Of a stretch of 43,781 nt of DNA, positions 42,282 to 43,781 are shown piece after piece. Source of the DNA: Planctomycetota bacterium (GTDB taxonomy: Bacteria; Planctomycetota; B15-G4); the NCBI GenBank assembly GCA_020638905.1, contig JACKHP010000034.1, forward strand, positions 1 through 43,781, in the 5' to 3' direction. Below the pieces are notes generated by a model. That model saw only the letters and a program-made list of their open reading frames with translations, searched no databases and was not told the DNA's origin. Made by a program: the position numbers and the translations under genes. Numbering within the stretch: the first letter of the stretch is position 1; each line of letters opens with the position of its first letter.

Positions 42282-42424
42282 GGGCCACGAACGCCTCGCG
42301 GCGCGCGCATCGTCGGGCGCCCCGGGTCGTCGCGGCGTCGCGCCGACGAACCGAGATCATGAGATGCGAGCCGGGGCGCGCGAGCGCGTCCCGACCGAGA
42401 GACAGAGAACGAGAGAGCGCCGAG

Positions 42425-42913
42425 ATGTCGAGCTTCAACAAGGTCATCCTGATGGGCAACCTCACCCGCGACCCCGAGGTGCGCACGACGCCCGGCGGGC
42501 AGTCCGTCACCGAACTGGGCATCGCGAGCAACCGTACGTACACCGCGGGTGGCCCCGGCGGCGAGAAGCGCGAAGAGGTGACGTTCGTCGACGTCTCGTT
42601 CTGGGGACGCGCGGGCGAGGTCATCGCCCAGTACCTCAAGAAGGGCGACCCGATCTTCGTCGAGGGCCGGCTCACCTTCCGCCAGTGGGAAGCGAAGGAG
42701 GGCGGCAAGCGCAGCAAGCTGTCCGTGACCGGCGAGAACTTCCAGTTCGTCGGCGGCCGTCGTGAAGGCGGTGGTGGCGGTGCTGGTGGTGGCGGCGGCG
42801 GACGCGGCTACTCCGAGTACGGCGGTGGCGGTGGCGGTGGCGGTGGCGGGGCGCCCGCCGGCGGCGGAGGCGGCCAAGACGAGATGGAAGGCTTCGACGA
42901 GGTCCCGTTCTGA
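42425..42913 (+). CDS. ssb: Single-stranded DNA-binding protein
   Basis: SSB coats single-stranded DNA in replication and repair. The OB-fold (~1-112) begins SSFNKVILMGNLTRDPEVR and includes FVDVSFWGRAGEVIAQYLKK, GDPIFVEGRLTFRQWEAKEG and LSVTGENFQFVGG. A very Gly-rich disordered linker (~113-150) leads to the acidic tip GFDEVPF, equivalent to the DDIPF tail that recruits partner enzymes. The 162-residue length is normal. The ATG is preceded by purine-rich GAGAGAG about 8 nt upstream. Its own transcription is likely, and moaD lies 13 bp downstream. Confidence 0.95.
   Translation: MSSFNKVILMGNLTRDPEVRTTPGGQSVTELGIASNRTYTAGGPGGEKREEVTFVDVSFWGRAGEVIAQYLKKGDPIFVEGRLTFRQWEAKEGGKRSKLSVTGENFQFVGGRREGGGGGAGGGGGGRGYSEYGGGGGGGGGGAPAGGGGGQDEMEGFDEVPF
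42765..42875 (+). repeat. Imperfect GGT/GGC triplet tract in ssb
   Basis: Two runs of GGT/GGC codons (about 42771-42801 and 42824-42866) encode poly-glycine in the SSB linker, interrupted by RGYSEY. It is low-complexity DNA that could change length by slippage in multiples of three without breaking the frame. Confidence 0.7.
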
Positions 42914-42926
42914 GGAGCGTCCTCCG

Positions 42927-43160
42927 TTGAAGGTGCTCCTGTTCGCGGGACTGGCCGAGGCGCTCGGCGCGCGTGAGGTCGAGCTCGACGGCGCGCCGCC
43001 GGCGAACGTCGGCGAACTCGATGCGCGCGTGCGCGAGGCCTGGCCGGCCCTCGCACCGCAGCGCTTCCGCGTGGCGGTCAACCAACGCTACGCGCGCGAC
43101 GACGAGGCGCTCGCGCCCGAAGACGAGATCGCGCTCATCCCGCCCGTCTCGGGGGGCTGA
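42927..43160 (+). CDS. moaD: Molybdopterin synthase sulfur carrier subunit MoaD
   Basis: The 77-residue ubiquitin-like protein carries sulfur as a C-terminal thiocarboxylate for molybdopterin synthesis. It starts KVLLFAGLAEALGAREVEL, continues to EALAPEDEIALIPPVSGG and ends with the required Gly-Gly. The TTG start is supported by a strong SD, GAGGAG at 42912-42917, 9 nt upstream. The stop is followed after 1 nt by moaE, so both subunits are coupled. Confidence 0.93.
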   Translation: MKVLLFAGLAEALGAREVELDGAPPANVGELDARVREAWPALAPQRFRVAVNQRYARDDEALAPEDEIALIPPVSGG

Positions 43161-43161
43161 C

Positions 43162-43572
43162 GTGATCGCCGTGAGCCAGCAGCCGATCGACGTGGCGTCC
43201 GTGCTCGCGGCGGTCGAGGGTCCGTCCGAGGGCGGCGTCGTGCTGTTCGTGGGACGCGTGCGCGATCACGCCGCCGGGCGAACGGTGACGCACCTCGACT
43301 ACGAGGCCTACGGCGGCATGGCCGAGTCCGAGCTGAACGCGCTGGCCCGCGAGGCCCGTGCGTCGCACGGCGCGGCGCGCGTGGCGCTCGTGCACCGCAC
43401 GGGACGACTGGCCATCGGCGACGTGGCCGTGGCCGTCGCGGTGGCGAGCTCCCATCGCGGAGAGGCGTTCGCGGCCTGCCGCTGGCTGATCGACACGCTC
43501 AAACAGCGCGTCCCCATCTGGAAGAAGGAGTGGTACGCCGACGGCGGCCAGTGGATCTCCGACCGTCCGTGA
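43162..43572 (+). CDS. moaE: Molybdopterin synthase catalytic subunit MoaE
   Basis: MoaE inserts two sulfurs into precursor Z to give molybdopterin. The 136-residue product shows GGVVLFVGRVRDHAAGRTV, LDYEAYGGMAESEL, HRTGRLAIGDVAVAVAVAS and KQRVPIWKKEWYADG. Lys114 and Lys121 correspond to the catalytic K119 and K126 of E. coli. GTG 43162 lies 1 nt after the moaD stop, and the stop overlaps the next gene (GTGA). No other moa or moe genes are in the window. The likely client is the molybdenum hydroxylase at 21311-23467. Confidence 0.95.
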   Translation: MIAVSQQPIDVASVLAAVEGPSEGGVVLFVGRVRDHAAGRTVTHLDYEAYGGMAESELNALAREARASHGAARVALVHRTGRLAIGDVAVAVAVASSHRGEAFAACRWLIDTLKQRVPIWKKEWYADGGQWISDRP

Positions 43573-43781
43573 CGAACACCATGCGCATCTCGGCCCGACT
43601 CTCCGCCGTCGGCGGCTACCCGTTCGACGAACTCGACCGCCTGCGCGAGGCGCGCTGCGCGGCGGGCGCCGACGTGATCGACTTCGGCGTGGGTGATCCC
43701 GTCGAACCCACCCCAGACCTGGTGGTCGAGGCCGCGGCGTCGGGTCTGCAGCGCCATCGCTGCGCGGGATATCCGCCGTAC
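43569..43781 (+). CDS. Class I/II aminotransferase, N-terminal fragment cut by window end
   Basis: Seventy-one codons are visible. The sequence reads ISARLSAVGGYPFDELDRLR, DVIDFGVGDPVEPTPDLVVE and HRCAGYPPY. This is the N-terminal arm and first strand of PLP-dependent fold-type I aminotransferases, of the aspartate or LL-diaminopimelate aminotransferase type (compare I-x-L-G-x-G-D-P). The catalytic lysine would lie beyond the edge. GTG 43569 overlaps the moaE stop by 4 nt; an in-frame ATG at 43581 is an alternative start. Confidence 0.85.
   Translation, partial: MTNTMRISARLSAVGGYPFDELDRLREARCAAGADVIDFGVGDPVEPTPDLVVEAAASGLQRHRCAGYPPY

Overview
The window is a very GC-rich, gene-dense bacterial chromosome segment of about 40 protein genes. 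I see no tRNA, rRNA, CRISPR array, insertion sequence or phage gene. The content points to a planctomycete-like bacterium. The main clue is a TPR protein carrying two RNA polymerase alpha C-terminal domains. Supporting clues are abundant TPR, FG-GAP/ASPIC and beta-helix surface proteins, many lipoproteins, frequent GTG/TTG starts and weak Shine-Dalgarno (SD) use. This lineage call is inference from gene content, not from a phylogenetic marker analysis.

Layout. 1-3099 (-): Wzy/WaaL-type polymerase or ligase fused to TPRs, cut by the window edge. 3100-3449: divergent regulatory gap with a strong minus-strand intrinsic terminator. 3450-5483 (+): lipoprotein with an HEXXH motif. 5503-9003 (-): yajC, yraN, a lipoprotein Xaa-Pro aminopeptidase and a polyprenyl-phosphate sugar transferase. 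9241-10664 (+): mnmA and a membrane zinc-ribbon protein. 10686-11117 (-): small TPR protein. 11269-12309 (+): zinc-finger/TM/coiled-coil/HEAT protein. 12321-19113 (-): an unusual chain TPR lipoprotein, FG-GAP/ASPIC lipoprotein, TPR, FG-GAP lipoprotein, joined by 4-nt GTGA overlaps and followed by a SurA/PpiC-like protein. 19284-20657 (+): miaB. 20700-23934 (-): 2Fe-2S subunit, molybdenum hydroxylase and dihaem cytochrome c, an aldehyde/isoquinoline oxidoreductase-type set. 24152-25882 (+): secreted beta-helix protein. 25944-27059 (+): ribD. 27069-29194 (-): ABC ATPase and pentahaem cytochrome c. 29372-31189 (+): mnmG, whose 3' end overlaps convergent ruvA. 31131-33126 (-): alpha-CTD/TPR protein and ruvA. 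33358-38442 (+): murA, ffh, rpsP, a degenerate HhH-GPD protein, maf and a DUF192 lipoprotein. 38602-41680 (+): rpmE with a structured leader, prfA, a membrane protein and prmC. 41765-42127 (-): PilZ protein. 42425-43781 (+): ssb, moaD, moaE and the start of an aminotransferase.

Functional links. MnmA and MnmG act on the same wobble uridine (U34), and MiaB acts on A37. PrmC methylates the GGQ motif of PrfA. MoaD and MoaE make the molybdopterin that the hydroxylase at 21-23.9 kb would need. The sugar transferase and the Wzy-like protein could serve one surface polysaccharide. Nine junctions in the window are 4-nt ATGA/GTGA stop/start overlaps, so translational coupling is a dominant organising principle. 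The least explained parts are the TPR/FG-GAP operon, the HEXXH lipoprotein, the tandem alpha-CTD protein, the lysine-tailed HhH-GPD relic and the ABC-ATPase/pentahaem pair.
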